From NCBI RefSeq assembly GCF_001039355.2, contig NW_019775380.1, positions 1,034,700-1,075,180 of the forward strand: a stretch of 40,481 nt of DNA, read 5' to 3'. Position numbers and translations under genes: made by a program. Of this stretch, positions 1 through 11,784 are shown piece after piece. Within the stretch, counting starts at the first letter, position 1, and every line of letters begins with the position of its first letter. The notes under the pieces are model-generated. The model did no database searches. It had not been told where the DNA came from and worked only from the letters and a program-made list of their open reading frames with translations. Source of the DNA: Lingula anatina. Its lineage: Eukaryota > Brachiopoda > Lingulata > Lingulida > Lingulidae.

Positions 1-818
1 CTATTGAACTTGAATAGAAATTCATATACTATGATATTGAAATTGACCTTTGACCTACTTTTTCACCATGAACTGAGCTTTGCATATTTTCTTGCCTCTC
101 ATATCTTTAAAACTAGCAGAGATGTGCCCCTTGTTGCCCCTAGGTTTTCTCTTTTGTCAGCATATATGCACCATTGACAACACTTTTCAAGGAAAACCAA
201 TAGGCCTTTTGTCTAGAGAATACAGGAGTGATCAAGGGTAGGAAAATGCAAGTCAATTCGAAAATCTGCTTGATTATACCATTTTTAGTTATATTTTTTT
301 GCACATTTTGAGAACTCTTATTGATTGCATCTTATAGAGCTTGTCAAGCACAAGACTGGTGATGGTGTCCCTTTTTGGAGGGGTGGGGGGGTCCATACGA
401 ATGCGCTTACTCCAGCTGGTGGTACAATATCCGGAGGCGGTATCGCCTCTCTGATCCTCTAGTTTAGAGTGTGTATTTAACCAGAACATGTTTACCAAGT
501 CACTCAATATATCATGCCAATACATAAAAAATATGTATTTAATTGCACAAGGTCACACATATACATTTAGTTTGGCTGTACTGGTAATTTTGTTGAATTA
601 CTTAAAATTTAGAGGAGCAAATAAATTTCTAATGTATGCATGACTGTCTGGAGAGGGGGAGGTTTGAAGATGTATAAAAAGGAAACTATACATCTTTTAA
701 ATAAAAAAATAAACTCATGCAGGTCTTGAGCATAGGCATGCACATATACTCCTTATGATTATTGTACATTAACTGAACCAGCTGCAGCCATTTTTAATAC
801 ACTTTGTGTGTATTGTAG
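1..818. other. Upstream intron of the RIG-I-like receptor, no exon seen
   Basis: No helicase-like exon could be found here; the preceding exon should encode the motif IV region. The stretch holds an old fragment of the dispersed repeat (about 160-300) and a perfect 6-bp hairpin with a 4-base loop at 434-449. The rest is AT-rich and unremarkable. Confidence 0.55.
160..300 (+). repeat. Diverged fragment of the 161-bp dispersed repeat
   Basis: The words CAGCATATATGCA, GGAAAACCA, ACAGGAGTGAT and TTCGAAAATC.GCTTGAT appear in the same order as in the tandem array at the right end of the window. Similarity is partial, so this is an old copy. Confidence 0.55.
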
Positions 819-2519
819 GAATGACTCCAAACCAGCAAGTAGACATCTTAAAGTACTTTAAAGATGGCAACACAAAACTTCTCATAGCAACAAGTGTGGC
901 TGAAGAAGGTTTAGACATTCAGCAGTGTAACTTGGTTATCAGATATGACTATGTCACCAATGAAATAGCCATGGTGCAGGCAAGGGGTAAGTTATATTTC
1001 AAAATCTTTTTTGTACAGACACATATATATCCTGCGTCTGGCATTGCTGTCGCAATTGTTGTGCATTTTTAGAAATAACAGGATTAGTGGAAAACTTAAC
1101 TTTTGTCTTCAAACTTACAAAACTGATAAATATTCATAAAATGCAGGTTGGTTCGAAAATCAGCTTGATTGGGCCATTTTTTCCAAGAGTAATGTTTTTT
1201 TTTCTGTTTTTTTAACAGCATGTATTATACCATATGCACATTTTGAGGAAAACCATTTGGCCTATTGTCTTCATACTTACAGGAGTGATTATGTTACTTA
1301 TGTTCTAAAATTAACAGTAAAGATTTATAGACTGAATTACAGATTGAGTTGGAAAACCAGCCTGATTGCATGCTTTTTCTGCAAGTTATGCATTTTTTTT
1401 GGTGATATTTTTTCATTTTTCACATATTGACTTGAAGCCGTAGATCTGTGGTAGTAACATGAATAGTAGATGATTGAAAGATGGTGGTGATTGTGCTATT
1501 AATCATCATGTTATATTGCATCAAAATTGACAAAAATATTTTGTGCATTGCCACCACAAACTCTATGAAAGCAGTACTCTATTACTTATTATTTTGCAAC
1601 TTTGGAAATCTTCTCAGAGAGGGAGAGGGGGCATTCAAGGTTTTTGTGTTACTGGTACAAGTAGCAATGAATCCAAGCTCTATGATTTACAGTAACAGGC
1701 AACATCGTTTGTGCTTGTTTCAAAAAATCTAATTTCATGTGTTTGCTGTTTATGATGTTAAAACAAGATGTAATTTGCATGCATTGTCCACTATGAGTAT
1801 TTTTCTTTATATATAATATTTTTCTTTTTTTATTTTAAAGTATTCATTAAAAACTTTAAATGCCTCAGTTTATCAACTATAGTAGTGTACTTTGATATTA
1901 CATATTGACAATTGTAGGTCGTGGAAGGGCAGAAGGTAGCCACTATGTCCTTCTAGCAGGGGTGAGAGGCACTGCTGAAAGAGAAGAAATAAATATAATT
2001 AGGGAAATAATGATGAAGAAAGCTCTTCTTGCAGTCAAAAAAATGAGTCCTCAGGAGTTTAGAGGCAAGATCCACAAATTTCAGAAAGAAGCAAAATTTG
2101 AGCGAGAGATTTTGAGGACCACTCAAAGACAATTGGCCACTGAGGATGAATACGAACTGCGATGTTTGAAGTGCGATGTCTTTGCTTGCTTCTCTTTTGA
2201 TTTCCGTGTCATCGAAGGATCCCATCATGTGGTGCTTGATAAAGAATTCATGGCAAGAGTGGAAGTCAAGCCTCACCCCCATGGCCACAAATATGGGAAC
2301 ATGGAAAAAACTGGCAAACTGCACTGCAAAAAATGTGACAGCGATTGGGGAATTCAGTGTTTGTACAAAGGTGTGGTATTACCAGTTCTGAAAGTAGTAA
2401 GTTTTGTGTTGGTGGATATGAATGGAGAGAAGAAATGGGAAAAAAAGTGGAAGAGCGTGCCATTTAAAGTGCCGGAAATCAATGTAGAAGACTTGAGGAA
2501 GATTGCAGCTAGTCAGTAA
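819..2519 (+). CDS. RIG-I-like receptor (MDA5/LGP2-like), 3' part, two exons
   Basis: Exons are 819-986 and 1918-2519, with the stop at 2517-2519. The first exon follows an AG at 817-818 and ends before GTAAGT; both junctions are phase 1 and join in frame. The first exon encodes the end of the SF2 helicase: GMTPNQQ, then [14 protein letters not shown] (motif V) and [10 protein letters not shown], which continues across the splice as RGR (motif VI). The second exon encodes a bridging helix region and the C-terminal regulatory domain that binds RNA ends. Its zinc ligands are two Cys pairs (codons at 2163 and 2172, and at 2325 and 2334), followed by DWGIQ and LPVLKV. The family senses viral double-stranded RNA in the cytoplasm. 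The ending KKW..VPF.VPE looks more like MDA5/LGP2 than RIG-I, but the paralogue is not assigned. CARDs and the N-terminal helicase half lie outside the window, so this gene is 5' partial. Confidence 0.93.
987..1917 (+). other. Intron between the two receptor exons
   Basis: The intron starts GTAAGT and ends TTGTAG. It interrupts the helicase motif VI codons (QARG|RGR). Apart from the dispersed repeat it is AT-rich with no coding signal. Confidence 0.85.
1012..1415 (+). repeat. Dispersed repeat, two diverged units, in the receptor intron
   Basis: The stretch opens with TGTACAGACACA and CTGCGTCTG, then has AGTGGAAAAC, AACTGATAAATATTCATAA, a GCAGGT.. stretch and TTCGAAAATCAGC.TGAT. A second, more decayed unit begins near 1234. 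The order matches the copy at 40010-40481. The repeat fills much of the intron between the two receptor exons (987-1917). Confidence 0.7.
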
Positions 2520-2611
2520 AAGGCTTAGCAGTGAACAACCAACTTTCTTTTGAGCATCAATTCCGATTTGTGCCAGCTACTTTATTTTGAAACCTGCACA
2601 TGTGAAAATTT

Positions 2612-2652
2612 ATTAAAGTATGAAATGAAAAGGCCAACTTGTGTGGTCTGTG
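2612..2652 (+). terminator. Candidate polyadenylation signal of the RIG-I-like receptor
   Basis: ATTAAA at 2612-2617 lies 93 bases after the stop codon. It is followed at about 2638 by a GT-rich stretch (TTGTGTGGTCTGTG), the usual downstream element. This would give a very short 3' UTR. Later AATAAA sites exist, so usage is unproven. Confidence 0.45.
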
Positions 2653-2979
2653 AAACTCAACTGGCTAGGAGGGAAATTGGGACAGTTCTTTAGACATAAA
2701 GATGATAGATGTATGTGTCATAGTGGTGATTTCACGGCCAAACTTCATTTTAGAAACTTCCACATTTAAATCAAATTAAATCAACATTTGGTAAAGATTG
2801 TTCAGATGTCTCCTTTATAATGATATCATATGAATCTGTTTATGTATGTTATTCATTGGAAAGAACTGTAACCAAGTTTTAAAGGATGTTTTCAGTTTTA
2901 AAAGGATTGAATAACTTTATTTACGGCTTCATCCCCAAGTTGGAGTTTATAGCAGTCTGACTTTAATTATGTTAAAGGT

Positions 2980-3310
2980 CTCTAGTAATATGTATTAATT
3001 CTGTTAATTGACTTCAATATCTCTGACTTGTTTTAGGAATCACTGTATGTATTTTGTGTGTATTAGTATATAAGGAGAAGAACTTTGTATTAGAGATCAG
3101 AGATTGGAGATCAGAGCTCGGAGTGAGTTTGGTCGGTCAAACCGATAGCTGGATTGTCCCTGCTGTCTTAGGAGACTCCAGATCTCTCAGCCAGAGAAAT
3201 AAACGTAAAGATCAGTCATTTTGTAGTTGATCTCTGGAAAACATATCACTGCTGTTGTGTTACCTGCTGGAGAAGTAACTCAGACCAAGTGTCCCCCGTG
3301 ATATATGTTT
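2980..3310 (+). mobile_element. Candidate solo LTR of a retrotransposon
   Basis: A TATA-like TATATAAGG at about 3066 is followed about 130 bases later by AATAAA at 3198-3203, in a G/C-richer island with GAGATCAGAG-type direct repeats. TATA, then a short R-like stretch, then a poly(A) signal is how an LTR is organised. Exact ends and a target-site duplication were not found, and no primer-binding site or internal coding region follows. The boundaries are guesses. Confidence 0.3.
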
Positions 3311-4662
3311 GTAAATGTAGTCCATGATAATGCGTAATACACCAGAAAAAAGCTTGTATTATTTGTGCTTACTGAACTTGGTCACTGCTCCATTGATGTG
3401 TAAGTTTTACAAAGAAAAGTTCCATGATTTTATAATTTGAAAAAATGGCATTTTACATTTAGATTGATGGAAACAATGGAAGACAAATTCTTATCATATC
3501 TGATACTATATCTTTAGAAGTACATGTAGCTTTTAACATTCAATCAAGTTCAATTAACAAGATTGATAAGAGTACTTAAAGAGCCATATATTGTTAGTAA
3601 TTAAGGAACTCTTAAAAATGACATCACATCTCGAAATCCAATTCATATATACTATCACAATTATTCATATAATGCACATTTTGAAAATTTACTAATAAAG
3701 TTTAAATTCTCAATATTAGCTGTGTGCTTTGGCTCCAACAACTGCCAGAATTCTATGTATGGAATTGAGTCCAAAATGGATTTAAAATGTGCATGAAACT
3801 TCTCTTAATTATGAAAAGAGGAAAAGAAGCATTTTGGAAAAGAAATGCCCTTGGTTAATGGTTGCCATTTCAACAATGGAGTGCCCCTATCATCATCTGC
3901 TGACACGGAAAGTTCTTACTTTCTTTTCGCTTTTTATCATTTTGCAAGTAAAAATCTGCAATGCTTTTCCTTTTTTTCTCAATCTGGATTGAAAACAAAA
4001 GTAGCAGCAAAGTTGATTGTCTTAGGGATACCATTTATTGCTTGAAACTTTCATGTAGCTTAGGAAATACAATGTATAATATATAAACATGCACCTGGCA
4101 TAGCAGAGTAGATCAAAATATACAAACCTTACTATGATACAGCTCCAATACAATAAGCTATGGTCATTTGTCTGTCTGGTTTTCTAATATCAGATAATGA
4201 AGGAGTTGGTCTTTCTTTGTGTATCATTTTGTAAACACTTTCAGTTGCAGCTTATATACTGAGAAGTGAGCAAAAGCAACTTGATATATTTGCACTTCCA
4301 GCCTATCAAAATGTTTGGCAATTAATATTTCACTGATATCAATAAAGAGGTCTTTCCTTAAAATTTGTCTAAGTGGATTTCTGAACAACATATAATGTAA
4401 ATAATTTCACATATCATTACACCACTTTTTTATTTTTTAAACCTAAAACAAAACAATGTTAAACAATGGGCTAAATAATATGCATATAACTTGCATTTAG
4501 GCAATGCCAGTTTAAAGAATGTATAAGTAATGTTTTCTGTACAATATATTGTATTAACTGACATGCACCATCACTTTTTGGAAAGAGTCTGATATGGTTA
4601 TTAACATCTTAAAGGCTAACAATGCAAGATAGACCTTTACATAGCATGGAATTAGTTTTCTT

Positions 4663-4737
4663 TAAAATTCCAGCAATTTTCCCCTTATCAGCAGTCTATT
4701 CTATCCAAGACCACTGAGAAAATTATGGTCTATGAAC
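4663..4737 (+). repeat. Low-copy dispersed repeat fragment
   Basis: This resembles 22310-22390: both have CAGCAA.TTTTCC, CTATCCAA.A and ACTGAGAAAA followed by TCTAT.AACT, in the same order and spacing. Its class is unknown. Confidence 0.5.
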
Positions 4738-4898
4738 TCCGTTTCAAGCTTTAAAATTCTATACTTACCGACCAATCCCCATCTCCAATGCAGGAGTGGC
4801 TACAATTTTTTTTAAAGAGTATCAGCTGATAGATAATAGTTTTGGCAATATGTCATACCTTGGTGGTAAGGGGAAAAGCTATGAAATTTTCTGGAAAA

Positions 4899-4929
<31 letters not shown>
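4899..4929. repeat. (GT)n followed by (AT)n microsatellite
   Basis: Ten GT units run directly into about five AT units. Confidence 0.95.
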
Positions 4930-4932
<3 letters not shown>

Positions 4933-5084
4933 TTATTTATTTATTTTTTTTTTGCTTTAAAGGTCTACTGCTTGTGTGCCTTTATCCTAGTGTACTACAT
5001 CAGGGCAATGAAGTACATACAATTACCTTTCTTACAATAATTTCTTGTAATAGAATTACAAGAAAAGTATCCTGACACAGCACT

Positions 5085-5105
5085 GTACATAATGATCATT
5101 TTATT
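5085..5105 (-). terminator. Candidate polyadenylation signal of SNX27
   Basis: On the minus strand AATAAA lies at 5105-5100, about 740 bases after the proposed SNX27 stop. A GT-rich GTGCTGTGTC follows about 20 bases later. Other AATAAA strings exist nearby, so the choice is tentative. Confidence 0.35.
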
Positions 5106-5844
5106 CACCAAACCATTTGTCACAAAGACAATTTTTTTCATTTTCTGTTAAATGTTTGTTAAATATTTGATTGTAAAATATGTAAAGAGCAAATTTTACT
5201 TATCAGCAGCGAATATATATCTTGTCGCAGCATATAGGACTTCATAGGTGTACCACCATATATTCGATTTGACAGAATTTGTAAACCATATTGATTAGAC
5301 TGATGCACTTTATAACTCAATCCCTTAAAGACAAAAAAATATGTGTGTAACTAATATTACAATAATTATAACTTCAAGACCGGCATCAGGGCCAATATGG
5401 AAAAATTACCAAGTGAACCTGCAAATCTGTTTTGGTCAGGGCAACATTTTCTACATATTCCCAGACATTTCAAAAAGTTCCAGGACAATACCAAAATCTT
5501 GTGGTATTGAATATTTAATATCGAATCACAGTCCTGTCAAATGTACAACAATTGTGAATAGGGCAACAAATATTCTCATTTGCTGGATTTCAGATTTGTG
5601 GGAAAAAATTTTTCATTGACTGAATTAATTTCCATCCTGCAGAACGTACAGACTATAGTTGTACAAAATTGAGTGCATATACATGTACATGTTTATGACA
5701 AAACACAAATATGTAATACCCAGTACATTTTGTGAAAAAACAACATTTTAGTTATTAAATAAATTTTAGAACAATTTGGCATATATTTTTGTATAACAAC
5801 AAAAGTATTTAGTGGATCGGTTTGATTTCTTCCATGCTCTATTC

Positions 5845-8800
5845 TCAATGGATATCTGATAGCATGTCCCTCTGCGAAAGAGAAAAAAATCAACATTAAA
5901 TTCATGACAAAAGTGAAAAGAAATCTGAAATTATTCATTGAATTTCTTGCCTCATCAATTTTTATAGGAAATATTTGTAGAGAAGTTTATTTTTATTTCT
6001 CACCTGTGTTCCAGCAGAGTTCTCATTCTATCCAACCATTAGAACTTCTACATAAAAAATGATATCCACATTGAGTCTAGCCTTTTGTCAATCTTTAAGT
6101 TAATTCTAAACAATTTCTGAGCCGTTTCTGAATGATGATTAATTAGAAAACTAGCTGTTCTCATGCTTGTGGCATATTAACTTCTACTTGACTACTGTAA
6201 CACACCTTTCTCCTACTTTTAACATACTTTTCTACATCTTATTTGTTGAGTACTTTTCAAGTTTACACTTTACACAGCATATCATATATTGACACTTAAG
6301 TAAGGACATCAAAAGACATGACAATAAAAAGATTCAACTTACCTCAGTGTCATTCCATTCTAGTTCTGTGAAAATCCTCTCAAAGCACTCATACATATAC
6401 ATGGCCTAAAGAAAAGAAAAATGTAGAGAGTGGCCATAACAGTGGATAGTTTTTCATTATGAAATAAAGAGTTTCAAAGTTTTTGAGTTTCAAAGACCTG
6501 GTCATTATGAAATCCTTCTTGGTTGAGTAATAATTCCCAGCATCAAGTATGTTGCAGCTTGGGTTGTATTCTCCCCAGAGATATGAGAAAGATTCAGGAT
6601 TGATACAAAAGATCCATAATAACCACGCATATATTGCAACCAAGCAATGAGAGAATATTAATGTGCACATGTGTGTGTTTGTTCTCAAATATGATTTCTC
6701 TGTATTTATCCAACTCATGGGTTGCCAGATTATTTATGAAAACACAACATTAGAGGTAATAGCTTAAGTGCCAGGTGAGGAGGACAGCACCAAAATCATG
6801 GGCAGACACACACCTGATAAGAATATACACAGGCTCTAATAGTGTTTGTACTTAAAAATCATCTTTGAGATGAAAATTATGCAGCCAGTTTGTTTCACAA
6901 AGAGAGGAACAAGCCACACTGGTGCAAACAGTATACTTATTGAAAGATAAACTTTCTTACTTTCTTAGTTTTGAGCACATAAATTTATCTGTAATACTAT
7001 CATCTTAAAATAAAAACTTACATGTGGAGATTGAATTCGCACCCATCGTGCCTTTTTGCCCTCTCTCTCATAATAAAAATTGCATGTCATTCCTTCTTCA
7101 TCAAACTCATGCTGTTTTATGCAGCTCCATGGAAATTCAATGACTTGAGTCTAGAAAAGAACAATTTCTTTCGTTAGTTTAATGCATTAAAAAAATTCAG
7201 CAGCATATAAGTGTACAAAACACAAACTTGCACAAAACATAGAGGTTAAGGATTGGCTTTCCTCAAACCAAACTCCTCAACAATAGACCTAAAAAAGCTT
7301 AGTTCTGTTCTTTCTTTTCCAATCAATTCTCCTCTTCTACAAACCTCTGGTGATCCATCTTCTTGACAAGCTTGTAACTTCAGGTTTTCCAATGAAAATC
7401 TGACTATGACATGTCCTTCCTTTTTAGCATCACAAGGACAGTGGGGGAACACAACTTCACCATAGCCATCCAGGTGACGGACAATCTTCAAATACTGAAA
7501 GGGTAAGCACAGTGGGAGTCGGTTATTGAGCACACCTATAATTCAAGCACATTGGGACTGTGCAGGAAACAATTCCACATTAAAGTAACAAGTTCTGAAA
7601 AGGATTGACAAAAAGTTATGTGTCAGCCTTGCAAGATAATGTACCAATCATTTAAGTGGCTTTTATTTAAAATAACATTATGTCAGACCCAAAATTTTCC
7701 GCATGCATGCCTGTGCAGAGATGCAAAGCTTTTTAAAAAGATTCTTTTCTGTTATGTCTGTGCATTGTTTTAATATACCTCCTGCTGTTTATTCGCTTGG
7801 TGTAAGGCCTTGAGTTCATAAAGTTTATCTTTTGATTTGATAGTGCCCCTGCTGACTTCTTCATGTGCCTTCAACAGAAAAGAAAACAGGTTATTTGAGG
7901 GAGACCACTTCCAAAAATAACATTTATATGAAATCATACAAGGGTGCTGAGATACTTTTTCTGCCAGCGCCCTCTCTTGTAAAAAAACTATATTTTACAG
8001 ATGGGTACTCTCAACCAATACTATGAATTTATCAACTTTCAGATGATTTACTAGATTCTTACAATTTCAATTTAAAAATATACACTTCACCGCACACACT
8101 AGGAAACAGTAGAATACCTGATGAAAAAAGAAATTCACTGCCATCTCATCATGACTAAGACTCAACTCCCTTGAGAGAGTAAACACCCATTTTTTTAACG
8201 CAATGCAGGTGGCTTCTGCTGTACTGTAGTTCTGTATATACAAACTGTGGGGGAAATCACTGTACAGCAGCTTTCGGTCTGAAATGAAGAAATAAGAGAT
8301 GCCCAGTCTTTCTGGCTATAAAAATGTTTGTTAATCAAATCAAACTAAACCAAGTAGGATTTCAGTTCTTCAGCAATATTTTAGAAAGCAATTAGCTATT
8401 GCAATTGTCCTTGGTATTATTAACCCCTTTCAGGTGAAGTTCAGGGGCGTAACCAGACCATTTAAAATTGTACGCACAGATTTTGAAAATTCCCAGGTAC
8501 GATTATATTCGGTGAAAAATACACTGAATTTATGGAGAATAATATCATGGTTGGCTCAAAAAATTGTACGCACAGTGCATCCGTGCGTATGCCTGGTTAC
8601 GCCCCTGAAGTTCTTAGCAAGTGTGTACTTTTGTTGTCATGAGGACTCACATGAACCCCCTGGAATTTATACTAAGATCAACGGGCCCATTCCCAATGAA
8701 ACTATCATTCTAGCTAGGTCAATCTAACTGTGCAGGGACTCTTGCTAAATGCAATCAGATTGACAGATTAGTATGACTCCTCTTTCCATTGGGTAGAATA

Positions 8801-9929
8801 CATAAAAGCTGGTGAGTATATATGTACATTAGGAAGATGAGGAGGCATGTTAATCTCATTGCATTCAGGTAGAGACCCAGTGGAGTTGGATCGATCTAAG
8901 TAGAATGATAGCAATACCCTGCATCTCCCAAACAACATCAAATTCCCCAATGAAGAAATGCCAGACAGAAACACAGTCTTCCTGAGCACTTGCATCATAT
9001 CTTGCCAAAATGGATCACTACAGACTTTTCAAAGGGTATTGACAACCTTCACAGACCAATCAATACCTAGAATTTGTCTCACCCCTACAACTCTTAGTCA
9101 GGTGCAGAAACATTATGACCAATGCAGATGACAAAGCAGAAGTGCTTAGAAGAATAAGCCAAATGTACAGGTACTTTTAAAAATGAGGATGCCCGTCACG
9201 GACCATTCAAAGGTTAAACACCAAATCAGTGAATTAAAATTAGAATTGATTTGAGGGAGCAATAAGAAACAGAGAATAAAAAGAGAGATGGAAATCAAGG
9301 GACATATCCCTCCCATATACTGTATATAAATCATGTTTAATGTGACCGACATCAGCTGGGAATTACACTGTTCTGCTGCCGTTGATCAAGTGAATGATGA
9401 AAATTGCATACAAAATATCTTTCAATACAAGCAAATCGAATGCTAAGAGAGAGTAATGGACACAATATGTGAAGAAAATGAACAGTGAAGAAGGGGGGGG
9501 GGGAGGGTAAGCTTTGCTGATCCATCACTGGGGCCAGTTTTTGAAAATAACCTGAGACAAATATTTGCTCTTAAAATTTTAGGCTAAGATTTCAGTCTAG
9601 TTTTTATTCTATATGATTTGATGAGGATTTAATTTAATGATTTCTTTCTTGTTACAAAGCAGGTGCAACATGACATTTACTTTTACTGCTATTAATTTGT
9701 CCTGGGTCAAAAAGCACTTTTTCCAAACCTTAGAGTTAAGACCCAATTAACTTGTCCCAAGCTAACTAGGGAGTTCCAATGACAACATGAACACAGTGAA
9801 CGATGCCATTATAGACAAATTAAACTGTTACACATCAGTTGCCATCAATTTCAAATCTGACTCGAGCAAAACTGTCAGATAATGGCGAATAAAAGTAAAG
9901 ATCTACTTCTTATAACTGCATATATGTAA

Positions 9930-9972
<43 letters not shown>

Positions 9973-11335
9973 AAAGTCAAATATGATGAAACTCTTTAGT
10001 TAACAAGAGTACTTTCTAAGAATTGTTATTGTCAACATTACTTACATTAAACATTATGCTTTAGTATATTAATATCAGAGCAAGAGCAAATATTCTCACC
10101 AAATGTGTCATCCAATATTTCAAATAAATAGAAATACTTTGCGGTTTCATCTGTCATTCCTAGTTTCCGAACCACTGCCTGAAACCAAATACAGATCATA
10201 TCACACAGTCAGACTGCATTATTGATTCATTATCCAATACTTTTCCATAATCTAATTAATAGACAAGATAATTTAATGCCTTTTTACTTTGGTTTCAGCT
10301 ATAGATATAAGCTCTTCCCAGAATGTTCTTCACTTGAGCTTCCATATGATTATATCTTTTCTAAAATCTTAAGCTGCTGTATTCTTAAGGGAACTAATCT
10401 GTCTACTTCAGAAGCACAGTTCACATATCTAATGCTGAAAAACATTCATGCAGACAAAATCAATATTTTCCACTTGGATACACAATGATTTTTTTCACAT
10501 AAATATTTTTCAAGTAACTGAAGTTTAAACATGCCTTTGTGCTACAAAAGGATTCAAACACCCCCACCCCCCACCCCCCAAATAAGATTATTTATTACCT
10601 CATAAACTTCATCAGTGACACTGCTTCTCTTGATTGCAACTGTTAAGACTTTCCTGTCTGGTAATAGCACCTTAAGTTCCACTTCATCTGCAGTACTGCC
10701 ATCCTAAAAATCATATATGACAAACTTGTATAAATCAAATATCAGTGCCATTGTAAGTCCAGTTCAAACTGCAAGAAATTCAGAAAAGAAACTGACCCAA
10801 AAGGTGTCATCAGATTTGGGAACCTTTTTATAATGTGACCAGCAGATAACAGGAGTTGTGCTATTTTTAGTTAAAAATCATGGTGTAAACAAACATTAAA
10901 GCAAAGCAAAATTGGTCAATTTTACCACAGGCCAAAAGAAGATGATTGCAATGCTTCACATAGAGGTCAAACGTGGACTATGCAAAAAGCAACACAGTCA
11001 ACTATCAGTTGATTCTGTTATGAGTATTTGTAGATGGCTATGCACTCTGTAATAGTCACAAATGCACATAAATACCCCTAATAGCTGCATATGAAAAAAA
11101 AGAACATTCAGGGTGCGACTGGTTTTGGTGCTTATGCTGCAAGATGCTTTTTTGCTGTTGAAATGTCTTAACTGCATTACAGGAAATAATCAATATAGTT
11201 AGTTCTGAATCAGTATCTTGTGTTGACTCATTTACAACATTTTAAACATATTTACACATGTACATACCTGCTCACTGTCAGGGGCCAAAAATTCTTGCAT
11301 AATATCACTTTCACCTATAACACGGACTGCCGTGA
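5845..11335 (-). CDS. SNX27: SNX27 exons 5-13 (end of PX and FERM-like domain)
   Basis: These nine exons are single copy. Exon 5 gives [12 protein letters not shown], the end of the PX domain. Exons 6-7 give the F1 ubiquitin-like lobe ([23 protein letters not shown]). Exons 8-9 give F2 ([25 protein letters not shown]). Exons 10-12 give F3 ([46 protein letters not shown]). In this family the FERM-like lobes bind NPxY motifs and phosphoinositides. The final 9-codon exon (5871-5845) follows a good CTTTCGCAG acceptor but lacks a conserved sequence; read-through of exon 12 would add only Val-Ser before a stop. Confidence 0.9.
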
Positions 11336-11732
11336 CTGAGAAAGACAAACAAATAACTGTAACAAACAAATTTATTACACTGATATTATTGGTTCTGCAC
11401 ATTTCTACAATTTATTTTGTTGAAACTTATCAAAGCTTGTGTCCATTCTCTATTTTACTATAACTGTGAACCAGAGGCATTTAGCATCAAATACGTAGTC
11501 TTCATAACAAGTTGCATGTGGACAAATTTTCTGCTGCATGATTGAACTCTATTTATCATCATGCAGTATTAAGAATTGAGAGGATATTACGGTTCACCTG
11601 TGAGATCCCTAAGGAAATAGTAAAGGAAATAAACGCAATTTGTTTCAGAATGTACATGTCTTGTTCTGGTAATGTCAACATGGCTATCACCACAGGTAGA
11701 TATTATTGGGCAAAGACTGAAAAGTGATTGTG

Positions 11733-11784
<52 letters not shown>

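Larger units (their letters stand above)
2653..5084. other. Tail-to-tail intergenic region
   Basis: The RIG-I-like receptor (+) and SNX27 (-) converge here. I see no supported gene. Contents are a candidate solo LTR near 2980-3310, a fragment of a low-copy repeat at 4663-4737, a (GT)10 tract at 4899-4918 followed by AT repeats, and AT-rich sequence. The short open frames do not resemble proteins. Confidence 0.6.
8279..10099 (-). other. SNX27 intron 7, repeat-rich
   Basis: This 1.8 kb intron holds a hAT-like MITE (8442-8607), a foldback element (8702-8911), a poly-G run (9493-9503) and an (ATAA)n microsatellite (about 9929-9973). The open frame across 8434-8727 is only the MITE and its flank. 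Confidence 0.75.

Noticed and set aside
340-480. Possible tRNA or tRNA-derived SINE
   Set aside because: There is a good 6-bp hairpin at 434-449, but no A box, B box or cloverleaf could be laid out.
1953-2463. Open frames opposite and overlapping the RIG-I-like receptor exon
   Set aside because: They are shadows of a clearly conserved coding exon on the plus strand.
8434-8727. A 97-codon open frame on the plus strand
   Set aside because: It runs through the MITE and the start of the foldback element; it has no protein-like motif and is explained by these repeats.
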